13,046 nt of DNA from contig DATKCA010000104.1 in NCBI GenBank assembly GCA_035544675.1, positions 1-13,046 of the forward strand. The letters are read 5' to 3'. The stretch's first letter is position 1, and each line of letters opens with the position of its first letter. Made by a program: the position numbers and the translations under genes. This stretch comes from DATKCA01 sp035544675. GTDB taxonomy: Bacteria; Acidobacteriota; Thermoanaerobaculia; Gp7-AA8. Below, in pieces: positions 1 to 6,196 of the stretch. Under the pieces are notes generated by a model. The model ran no database searches and was not told where the DNA came from. It was given only the letters and a program-made list of their open reading frames with translations.

Positions 1-15
1 TTGCTTTCTCCCTTT

Positions 16-24
16 CCCCCCCCC
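16..24. repeat. C9 homopolymer run
   Basis: Nine consecutive C lie in the 60 bp downstream of the lolC/E stop codon, within a C-rich stretch. No gene is visible between the window edge and that stop. The lolD ATPase gene that often accompanies lolC would lie beyond the edge and is not seen. The run is a likely site of length variation or sequencing error. Confidence 0.6.
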
Positions 25-60
25 TCGTGGCCACCGCTAAACGGCAAGACCGGACCCCCA

Positions 61-1281
61 TCATTCGTGGCGTACAGCGTCAACGGGGTCGAGGCGGGCG
101 GCGCGCGCGGACGGGATCACCGTGGCCAGGAAGCAGACCGCCAGCGAGAAGCCGGCCACCGCGGCGAGATCCGCCGGGCGGGTGATGAACGGAATCGACG
201 ACACGAAATACACCTCGGCGATCTCGGGCGGGAACTTCACCAGCTCGAAGCGCGTGATGATCCAGCAGACGACGGAGCCGAGCAGGACGCCCGCCGCCGT
301 GCCCATGAATCCGACCAGCGTCCCGTACCAGAGGAAGATCCGCCGCACGGTCTTCGCCTCCGCGCCCATCGAGGTGAGGATGCCGATCTCGCGGCGCTTC
401 TCGTGCACGGTCATGATCAGTGTGGAGACGATGTTGAACGTCGAGACGAAGACGATCAGGCCGATGACGATGAACAGCACGAGCTGCTGGATCCGCAGCA
501 TCGAGAACAGCTGGCGGTTCATGTCCCGCCAGTCGCTGACCGCGTAACGGCGGCCGGTACGCTGCGAGATGTCGTCGACGACGCGCTCGATGTCCGCATC
601 GTCGCGCAGCTTCACCTCGACCAGGTTGGCCACCCCTTCGGTACCCTGCAGCCGCTGCGCCTCGGCCAGCTCGATGAAGAGCCAGCGCGCGTCGTATTCG
701 TAGAAGCCGGTGTCGAAGACGTTCGTGACCACGAACGTCGAAGTCCGGGGCATGAAGCTGCCCGACTGATCGGCCGGGACGGTGATGCTGATCGCCGAGC
801 CCTTCTCCACGCCGAGTCGCGTGGCCAGATACTTCCCGACCGCGACGCCGTTGCCGTCGTCCGCGTCGAACTTCATCGAAGGGCCGATGACTTTGGCCAG
901 CATCGGCGTCGTCCGGGCCCGCGCCGACTCGATGCCTTTGATCATCACCTCCGACCCCGTGCTGTTGCGCTCCGTGGTCACGACCGCGTTCTGAAAGACG
1001 ACCGGCGACGCCTCAGCCACACCATCGGTGGCGCGGACGACCTCGAGGACGGCCTCCGGATCATGCAGCGGTCCGCCGATCGCGTACACGAACACCTCGG
1101 CGTTGCCGCCCAGGAGCTTGCGCTGCAGGTCACGCCGGTATCCGGTCATGAGGGCCATGGAGATCACCAGCGCCATCACGCCGATGACGAGACCGAAGAT
1201 CGACACCGCGCCGACGGCGGAGACGAGCCGGTCGGTGGGGCGGCGGAGGTAACGCCAGGCGATGCTTCGGGCCAGGTTCAT
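61..1281 (-). CDS. lolC: LolC/LolE-family lipoprotein-releasing ABC transporter permease
   Basis: This is the inner-membrane permease of the Lol system, which with a LolD ATPase extracts mature lipoproteins from the inner membrane and passes them to the LolA chaperone. The 406-residue product has the family layout. A short cytoplasmic start (ARSIAWRYLRR) leads into a transmembrane segment at about residues 19-48. A large periplasmic domain follows to about 262, then three C-terminal transmembrane segments (about 266-292, 319-343, 371-391). The FtsX-type coupling loop HEKRREIGILTSMGA sits after the second segment, and the protein ends ARAARLDPVDAVRHE. The chosen ATG lies just outside the palindromic repeat. 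An AGGA 10 nt upstream, inside the repeat arm, may serve as ribosome binding site. The open frame continues far upstream antisense to the M14 gene, but that part is not coding. LolC, LolE and a merged LolF cannot be separated from one gene; length and topology fit all three. Confidence 0.9.
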   Translation of the reverse strand: MNLARSIAWRYLRRPTDRLVSAVGAVSIFGLVIGVMALVISMALMTGYRRDLQRKLLGGNAEVFVYAIGGPLHDPEAVLEVVRATDGVAEASPVVFQNAVVTTERNSTGSEVMIKGIESARARTTPMLAKVIGPSMKFDADDGNGVAVGKYLATRLGVEKGSAISITVPADQSGSFMPRTSTFVVTNVFDTGFYEYDARWLFIELAEAQRLQGTEGVANLVEVKLRDDADIERVVDDISQRTGRRYAVSDWRDMNRQLFSMLRIQQLVLFIVIGLIVFVSTFNIVSTLIMTVHEKRREIGILTSMGAEAKTVRRIFLWYGTLVGFMGTAAGVLLGSVVCWIITRFELVKFPPEIAEVYFVSSIPFITRPADLAAVAGFSLAVCFLATVIPSARAARLDPVDAVRHE

Positions 1282-1292
1282 GGTTTCGTCAT

Positions 1293-1378
1293 CCTGAGCG
1301 AAGCGAAGGATCAACCCAGGCGCAGCGATTATGTGACAAATGTGCCGGCGCCTGGGTTGACCCTTCGCTTCGCTCAGG
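1293..1378. repeat. Long imperfect palindrome with CCTGAGCGAAGCGAAGG arms
   Basis: The arms at 1293-1323 and 1348-1378 are 31 nt each and complementary except for one A-C mismatch (1310 with 1361). They surround a 24-nt loop. The element fills most of the gap between the divergently transcribed lolC/E and M14 genes. I recall the arm core CCTGAGCGAAGCGAAGG as a frequent interspersed element in many unrelated environmental genomes, where it gives spurious translations such as LSEAK or RFAQDD. The element leaves only 14 nt before the -10 box of the M14 gene, and its outer edge provides the possible ribosome binding site of lolC/E. Confidence 0.9.
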
Positions 1379-1392
1379 GTTTCAGCCGCCCC

Positions 1393-1398
1393 TATAAT
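1393..1398 (+). promoter_or_regulatory. -10 box TATAAT of M14 peptidase gene, probably leaderless
   Basis: A perfect TATAAT ends nine nucleotides before the ATG at 1408, and no Shine-Dalgarno sequence lies between. Transcription would start at or within a few bases of the ATG. The same box, spacing and most intervening bases recur before pepA. No convincing -35 hexamer is visible at 16-18 nt upstream. Confidence 0.55.
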
Positions 1399-1407
1399 CC
1401 GGCAGCA

Positions 1408-3714
1408 ATGAAACGCGCCATCCTCCTCACACTCGCGATCGCCACCACCGCCCTGGCCGCCCCGCCCACCCCCTCCCAGTTCCTCGGATTCGACGTCGGG
1501 GCGGACCGCAAGCTCGCGGACTACAAGCAGATCACGTCGTACTTCCGCGCGCTGGACCGCGAGTCGCCGCGCGTGATCCTCGAGTCGCTCGGCAGGACCA
1601 CGCTGGGCGAGGACATGATCATGGCGGTCATCTCGTCCGAGGAGAACATCCGGAACCTCGACCGGATCCGGGAGAACGCGAGGCGGCTCGCCGATCCACG
1701 CGGCCTCACCGACGCGCAGGTCGACGCTCTGGTGCGCGAAGGCAAAACCATCGTCCTGGTCACCTGCAACATCCACTCGACGGAGATCGCGTCGAGCCAG
1801 ATGGCCATGGAGTGGGCTCACGCCCTGGCCACCGGGACCGATCCGGAGACGCGCCAGCGCCTCGACAACGTGGTGCTGCTGCTCGTTCCCTCGCTCAATC
1901 CCGACGGCCAGACCATGATCGTGGACTGGTACAAGAAGAACCTCGGCACGCGTTACGAGGGCGGACGCCTGCCCTGGCTGTACCACCACTACGTCGGCCA
2001 CGACAACAACCGCGACTGGTACATGCTGACGCAGGCGGAGACGCGGGCCCTGAGCCGCGCCGTCTATCACCGCTGGTTCCCGCAGCTCTTCATCGACGAG
2101 CACCAGATGGGGTCGTACGGACCGCGCATGTTCGTCCCGCCGTTCGCCGATCCGCTCGATCCGGACGTTCATCCGCTGATCTGGCGCGAGGTGAACATGA
2201 TCGGCGCGAACATGGCTCTGCGGCTCGAGCAGAAGAACAAGAGCGGGCTGATCTACGGCTACTCGTTCGACGCGTACTGGCTGGGCGGCACCCGCAACAC
2301 CGGCTGGTGGAAGAACATCACCGGCATGCTGCTGGAGGTGGCCTCGGCGCGCATCGCCACGCCGATGTTCGTCGAGCCGACCGAGCTGCGCGGGGGATCG
2401 AAAGGGCTCGTCGAGTACAAGGCCACCATCAACCATCCCAACCCGTGGAAGGGCGGATGGTGGCGGATGCGCGACATCATGGACTACGAGCGGATCGCGT
2501 CCGACGCTCTGCTCGAGATCGCCTCCGAGAGGCGCGAGGACTTCCTGCGCAACCTCGTCACGCGCGTCCGCGCCGCCATGACCGCGTACGAGCCGGGATC
2601 GGCGTATCGCATCCCCCGCCAGCAGCGCGACTGGCCGGCGGCGCAACACCTGGCCTGGCTGATGAACGAGCACAACGTCGAGGTCCGGCAGGCCGGCAAC
2701 GGCGACTACTGGATCCCGCTGGCGCAGCCGTTCAGCAAGTTCGTCGCGGAGATGATGGAGCCGCAGCGCTATCCGGAAGTGCGCCTGCAGCCGGGCCGCG
2801 AGATCCTGCGGCCGTACGACGTGGCCACGTGGACCCTTCCTCTGCAGATGGGCGTCACCGCCCTGCGCGCGCCGATGCCCGAGGGGACGCGCCGGGTCAC
2901 GGAGATCAAGCCGGAGACGAAAGACGTGATCCGCCGCGGACAGCGCCTGGCGCGCAAGCCGCGAGTGGCCACGTACAAACCGTGGAGCGCGTCGATGGAC
3001 GAAGGTTGGACGCGCTGGCTCCTCGACACCAACGGCTTCGACCCGAAGACGCTGTCGCCGCAGCAGGTGCGGGGCACGCTGCCGTTCGATGCCATCATCC
3101 TCCCCGACATCGACAAGGAAACGATCGCCACAGGCAAGCGCCGCACCGAAGAAACCGGCATGCGCTACAACGAAGAGATGCCGCCCGACTACCGCGGCGG
3201 TCTCGGAGCGGACGGCCTCGAAGCGCTGAAGAAGTTCGTGGAGAACGGCGGCACGCTCATCGCCTTCTCCCAGTCGACCGCATACGTGACGGAGAACTTC
3301 AACGTCCCCGTGCGCAACGCTCTGGCCGGCGTGCGCGCCGACGAGTTCTCGGTGCCCGGCTCACTCGTGCGCATCCACGTGCGCGACGATCATCCCGTCA
3401 CCGAAGGCCTGCCGCCGCAGGCGGCCGCGTTCATCGACCGCGGAATCGCATTCGAGACCACAAGCCCCAGCACGGAGACGCAGCGCTGGGTGCTGGCGAC
3501 GTATGCGGAGAATCCACGCGACATGCTGCTGTCCGGCTGGATCCAGGGCGAGCAGCGCCTGTCGAACAAAGCCGCCGCGGTGGCGATGACCTACGGCAAG
3601 GGAAAGATCGTCCTCTTTGGATTCCGTCCGCAGCACCGCGGCCAGACGCACGCGACGTTCCCGTTCCTGTTCAACGCGATTTACTGGAGCGTGGCTCCAG
3701 ACGGAAACCGGTAG
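1408..3714 (+). CDS. Secreted M14-family zinc metallopeptidase
   Basis: The 768-residue product is an exported zinc carboxypeptidase-fold enzyme, likely digesting peptides in the periplasm or outside the cell. Residues 1-18 form a Sec signal peptide (MKRAILLTLAIATTALAA). Peptidase family M14 hallmarks follow in order: the zinc pair H123 and E126 in NIHSTE; substrate-binding N201-R202 in NNRDW; the third zinc ligand H232 in IDEHQMG; and the likely catalytic glutamate E310 in GMLLEVASARIATP. The remainder, about 330-768, is a long C-terminal extension. It ends in a region resembling a class-I glutaminase-like fold (GGTLIAFSQST, then GKGKIVLFGFRPQHRGQ). This layout is common in large M14 proteins of environmental bacteria. 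Start chosen because it gives the signal peptide; the upstream open frame crosses the repeat and is not coding. The final codons and stop lie inside a GAAACCG heptamer array, so the C-terminus GNR is partly repeat-encoded. Substrate unknown. Confidence 0.9.
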   Translation: MKRAILLTLAIATTALAAPPTPSQFLGFDVGADRKLADYKQITSYFRALDRESPRVILESLGRTTLGEDMIMAVISSEENIRNLDRIRENARRLADPRGLTDAQVDALVREGKTIVLVTCNIHSTEIASSQMAMEWAHALATGTDPETRQRLDNVVLLLVPSLNPDGQTMIVDWYKKNLGTRYEGGRLPWLYHHYVGHDNNRDWYMLTQAETRALSRAVYHRWFPQLFIDEHQMGSYGPRMFVPPFADPLDPDVHPLIWREVNMIGANMALRLEQKNKSGLIYGYSFDAYWLGGTRNTGWWKNITGMLLEVASARIATPMFVEPTELRGGSKGLVEYKATINHPNPWKGGWWRMRDIMDYERIASDALLEIASERREDFLRNLVTRVRAAMTAYEPGSAYRIPRQQRDWPAAQHLAWLMNEHNVEVRQAGNGDYWIPLAQPFSKFVAEMMEPQRYPEVRLQPGREILRPYDVATWTLPLQMGVTALRAPMPEGTRRVTEIKPETKDVIRRGQRLARKPRVATYKPWSASMDEGWTRWLLDTNGFDPKTLSPQQVRGTLPFDAIILPDIDKETIATGKRRTEETGMRYNEEMPPDYRGGLGADGLEALKKFVENGGTLIAFSQSTAYVTENFNVPVRNALAGVRADEFSVPGSLVRIHVRDDHPVTEGLPPQAAAFIDRGIAFETTSPSTETQRWVLATYAENPRDMLLSGWIQGEQRLSNKAAAVAMTYGKGKIVLFGFRPQHRGQTHATFPFLFNAIYWSVAPDGNR

Positions 3715-3752
3715 CCGGAAACCGGAAACCGGTAACCGGAAACCGGAAACCG
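3704..3752. repeat. GAAACCG heptamer tandem array, seven units
   Basis: Seven contiguous 7-bp units run GAAACCG, GTAGCCG, GAAACCG, GAAACCG, GTAACCG, GAAACCG, GAAACCG. The TAG stop of the M14 gene is the variant base of unit two, so the array starts inside the coding sequence. It occupies the left half of the convergent gap between the M14 and murI genes. Its translation in open frames gives low-complexity strings such as TGNRKPE, which are not genes. Confidence 0.95.
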
Positions 3753-3762
3753 AGGTGATTTT

Positions 3763-3850
3763 CCCGTGCCCGCGCCCGTGCCCGCGCCCGAGCCCGGTCT
3801 TTGACTTTCCCGATCCCGATCCCGAGCCCGTTTTCGTTCCCGCGCCCCTA
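3763..3850. repeat. Degenerate CCCGnn hexamer arrays, two blocks
   Basis: Block one (3763-3797) has units CCCGTG, CCCGCG, CCCGTG, CCCGCG, CCCGAG and a partial unit. Block two (3809-3850) has CCCGAT twice, CCCGAG and CCCGTT. It then keeps 6-bp register through TTCGTT and CCCGCG up to CCCCTA, whose last three bases are the complement of the murI TAG stop. A 9-11 bp spacer (around TCTTTGACT) separates the blocks. The period of six makes any frame read as two-residue repeats (PCPRPCPR, PDPDPEP), which explains the open frames here. The blocks are in direct, not inverted, orientation, so they form no long hairpin. Confidence 0.85.
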
Positions 3851-4675
3851 CAGCGTCACCAGCTCCAGGCGATCGATCTCCTGCTCCAGGAACTCGCCGG
3901 CGATGCGGCGGAATCGCTCCTCGGCATCGGTGACCAGGAAGTGGTGACGCGGCGGGCCTGTCACCCGCCGCTTCTCGACGCGCTGCGCCTCGGGCAGTGG
4001 GCTCATCAGGATGGCCTTCACCGCCGCCGCCGTCGTCTCCGCGCTGTCGACGATCGTCACCTTCTCGCCCACCACCTTCTCGATGGTCCCGCGAAGGATC
4101 GGATAGTGTGTGCATCCGAGGACCAGGGTGTCGATGCCGGCGTCGATGAGCGGTGCGAGGTAGATCTCCGCCACCTCCCGCGCCACATGTGTATTCGCCC
4201 ACCCCTCCTCGGCAAGGGCGACGAACAGCGGCGCGGCGGACTCGATCACCTCCACGTCCGGCCGCAGCGCGTGGATCGCGCGCGTGTAGGCCTTCAGCTT
4301 CACGGTCCCTTCCGTGGCGATCACACCGATGCGCCCGGCCGTGGCATGAACCGCTGCCCGCGCGCCCGGCTCGACCACGCCGATGACAGGAATGCTCAGC
4401 TGCTTCTGCAGGGCCGGCAGGGCGGACGCCGTGGCCGTGTTGCACGCCACGACCAGCATGCGAATGTCGTGTGTCAGAAGATGCGCGGCCGCCTGCAGCG
4501 AGTAGCGGATGATCGTTTCGGGCGACTTCGTCCCGTACGGCACGCGGGCCGAGTCGCCCAGGTAAATCAGGGCCTCGGATGGAACGGCGCGCGCGATCTC
4601 GCGGAACACGGTGAGGCCGCCCACACCGGAGTCGAACACCCCGATCGGCCCTGCTTCACCCCTGCCCTTCGCCAT
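3848..4675 (-). CDS. murI: Glutamate racemase
   Basis: MurI interconverts L- and D-glutamate in the cytoplasm to supply D-glutamate for peptidoglycan. The 275-residue product has the family signature IGVFDSGVGGLTV with D15 and S16. It has both catalytic cysteines in their usual settings, C78 in VVACNTATA and C188 in VLGCTHYP, plus the YLGDSARVPYG motif. Length is normal. The ATG at 4675 is 20 bp inside the 3' end of the upstream NtrC-family gene, so translation is probably coupled. AGGGG directly abuts the ATG, too close for an ideal ribosome binding site. The open frame extends further upstream, but that part is antisense-like to the regulator's HTH and lacks family similarity. The stop codon begins the hexamer repeat array. 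Confidence 0.95.
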   Translation of the reverse strand: MAKGRGEAGPIGVFDSGVGGLTVFREIARAVPSEALIYLGDSARVPYGTKSPETIIRYSLQAAAHLLTHDIRMLVVACNTATASALPALQKQLSIPVIGVVEPGARAAVHATAGRIGVIATEGTVKLKAYTRAIHALRPDVEVIESAAPLFVALAEEGWANTHVAREVAEIYLAPLIDAGIDTLVLGCTHYPILRGTIEKVVGEKVTIVDSAETTAAAVKAILMSPLPEAQRVEKRRVTGPPRHHFLVTDAEERFRRIAGEFLEQEIDRLELVTL

Positions 4676-6053
4676 CCCCTGCCGCGGCGATCCCACCCGC
4701 TTCTCTCTTGATGTTGTACTGCTCGATCTTCTTGTACAGATTCGACCGCGGCGTATCGATGGCCTCGGCCGTCTTCGAGACGTTCCAGCCATGCTCGCGG
4801 AGCTTGGCCAGGATGAACCCCTTCTCGGCCTCGTCCTTGAACTCCTGCAGCGTATTGAGGCGCATCGAGCCGGCGATGATGTCGGCCGGCGCGCGGAAGA
4901 ACTCCGCCGGCAGGTCGGTCACGTCGATGTTCTCCGAGGGGACCATGATGACGAGCCGCTCGATCAGGTTGCGCAGCTCGCGGACGTTGCCGCGCCAGGC
5001 GGCATCCTGGAGCGCCCGGGCCGCGGCAGGGGTGAATTTCTTCGGGTGATAGTTGTGCTCCTCGGAGAACAGCCTGGCGAAGTGCTCGCCGAGAATGGGG
5101 ACGTCTTCGCGGCGCTCGCGCAACGGCGGCGTGCGGATGGGGATCACGTTCAGCCGGTAGTACAGGTCTTCGCGAAACCGCCCGCCCTTGATCTCCTCGG
5201 GCAGATCTTTGTTCGTCGCGGCGATGACGCGGACATCGACCTTGACGACGGTCGCGGAGCCGACCGGCTCGACTTCACCCTCCTGAAGCACGCGCAGCAC
5301 CTTGGCCTGGGTGCGCAGCGACATGTCGCCGATCTCGTCGAGGAAGATCGTCCCGCCGTCCGCGGCCACGAACTTCCCGGTCTGCTTGCGCACTGCGCCG
5401 GTGAACGATCCCTTCTCGTGTCCGAACAGCTCGGACTCGATCAGCTCCTCGGGGATGGCCGCGCAGTTCACCTGGATGAACGGCTCCGCGGAGCGTGACG
5501 AGCGGCGGTGGATCTCGCGGGCCACGAGCTCCTTACCGGTCCCCGACTCGCCGGCGATCAGCACGGTGGCTTTGGTCGGCGCGGCGCGCTCGATCTGCGA
5601 CTTGAGCTCCTTCATCGAAGCAGCGTCGCCGACGAGCTGATACTCCTTCTCCCTTTTGGAGCGGAGCTCGGTGTTCTCCTCCTCGACCTGGCGGAGACGC
5701 ACCGCGTTGCGCACGGTGAGCAGCAGCTTGTCGCGGTTCAGCGGCTTCTCCAGGAAGTCGAAGGCGCCGCGCTTGGTGCACTCCACGGCCGTGTGCACGT
5801 CGCCGTGGCCCGACACCATCACGACCGGAGAGGTGATCTTTGCGGACTTGAGGTTCTCGAGGACCTCGATGCCGTCGAGCACCGGCATCTTGATGTCCAG
5901 CAGGATGGCGTCGTAGTCGACCTTGCCGGCCCTGTCGAGCCCTTCCTGCCCCGACCGCGCCTCGTCGATCTTGTAGCCCTCGTACTCGAGGGTCATCTTG
6001 ATCGCCTCGCGGATCGCGGTCTCGTCGTCTACGACCAGTACTCGGTACGGCAT
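4656..6053 (-). CDS. NtrC-family sigma-54-dependent response regulator
   Basis: This is a cytoplasmic enhancer-binding activator of RNA polymerase carrying sigma-54. The 465 residues contain three modules. The receiver domain (1-120) has acidic pair D9-D10, phosphoacceptor D53, switch S81 and K103. The AAA+ domain (about 140-375) has Walker A GESGTGKE at 168-175, the sigma-54 contact loop GSFTGA at 215-220 (S in place of the usual A), Walker B GGTIFLDE at 233-240 and the arginine-finger region GRFREDLYYRL at about 291-301. The Fis-type helix-turn-helix covers about 421-448 (NVSKTAEAIDTPRSNLYKKI). A Glu/Lys-rich linker helix joins receiver and AAA+. The start is supported by GGGAG six nt upstream. 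No partner histidine kinase and no -24/-12 promoter are visible in the window, so its stimulus and targets are unknown. Sharing a transcript with murI may hint at a cell-envelope role, but this is inference. Confidence 0.95.
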   Translation of the reverse strand: MPYRVLVVDDETAIREAIKMTLEYEGYKIDEARSGQEGLDRAGKVDYDAILLDIKMPVLDGIEVLENLKSAKITSPVVMVSGHGDVHTAVECTKRGAFDFLEKPLNRDKLLLTVRNAVRLRQVEEENTELRSKREKEYQLVGDAASMKELKSQIERAAPTKATVLIAGESGTGKELVAREIHRRSSRSAEPFIQVNCAAIPEELIESELFGHEKGSFTGAVRKQTGKFVAADGGTIFLDEIGDMSLRTQAKVLRVLQEGEVEPVGSATVVKVDVRVIAATNKDLPEEIKGGRFREDLYYRLNVIPIRTPPLRERREDVPILGEHFARLFSEEHNYHPKKFTPAAARALQDAAWRGNVRELRNLIERLVIMVPSENIDVTDLPAEFFRAPADIIAGSMRLNTLQEFKDEAEKGFILAKLREHGWNVSKTAEAIDTPRSNLYKKIEQYNIKREAGGIAAAGDGEGQG

Positions 6054-6059
6054 CTTCAG

Positions 6060-6064
6060 CTCCC
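6060..6064 (-). promoter_or_regulatory. Ribosome binding site GGGAG of the NtrC-family gene
   Basis: GGGAG is followed by six nucleotides (CTGAAG) and then ATG on the minus strand. This canonical site fixes the start and contrasts with the SD-less genes elsewhere in the window. Confidence 0.7.
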
Positions 6065-6083
6065 GTGCACGTCCCAGGCCTTC

Positions 6084-6177
6084 TTAGTCCTTAGTCCTTA
6101 GTCCTTGGTCCTTAGGAGGACCGACGCAGTTTACGCTGCGTTCTCCTAACGCCTAAGGACTAAGGACTAAGGACTAA
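6084..6177. repeat. TTAGTCC heptamer palindrome without cargo, between ntrC-like gene and pepA
   Basis: The left array has TTAGTCC three times, then TTGGTCC and TTAGGAG (6084-6118). The right array (6148-6177) is its inverted counterpart: three CTAAGGA units and a terminal CTAA. Between them TTAGGAG (6112-6118) pairs with CTCCTAA (6143-6149). The apex is a second small hairpin in which ACGCAG (6124-6129) pairs with CTGCGT (6136-6141) around TTTACG. It lies between two divergent genes, unlike the other two copies, which lie between convergent stops. The right edge GGCGTTAGTCC, read on the minus strand, matches the edges of the other copies. It ends four bp before the pepA -10 box. Confidence 0.9.
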
Positions 6178-6181
6178 CGCC

Positions 6182-6187
6182 TATAAT
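6182..6187 (+). promoter_or_regulatory. -10 box TATAAT of pepA, probably leaderless
   Basis: TATAAT ends nine nucleotides before the pepA ATG, with no Shine-Dalgarno sequence. The context from two bases before the box to the ATG matches that of the M14 gene at 17 of 20 positions. The upstream -35 region falls in the heptamer array and has no TTGACA-like hexamer at normal spacing. Confidence 0.55.
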
Positions 6188-6196
6188 TCGGCGGCC

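Noticed and set aside
1282..2673. Long open frame antisense to the M14 gene, in frame with lolC/E
   Set aside because: It has no recognisable domain, consists of Arg/His/Val-rich sequence typical of the reverse complement of high-GC genes, and crosses the palindrome. The lolC/E family start at 1281 accounts for the real gene.
1812..3758. 648-codon open frame in the +1 register of the M14 gene
   Set aside because: Composition is Arg/Ala/Gly-rich with no domain, wholly inside a clear M14 coding sequence. It continues into the heptamer array, giving a GNRKP repeat tail.
3681..4445. Open frame on the minus strand over murI and the hexamer arrays
   Set aside because: It overlaps well-supported murI in another frame, and its tail is repeat translation (GAGTGAGTGK, FPVSGYR).
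6054..6196. Sigma-54 (-24/-12) promoter near the NtrC-family gene
   Set aside because: No GG-N10-GC arrangement of the TGGCAC/TTGC type was found on either strand of the gap.
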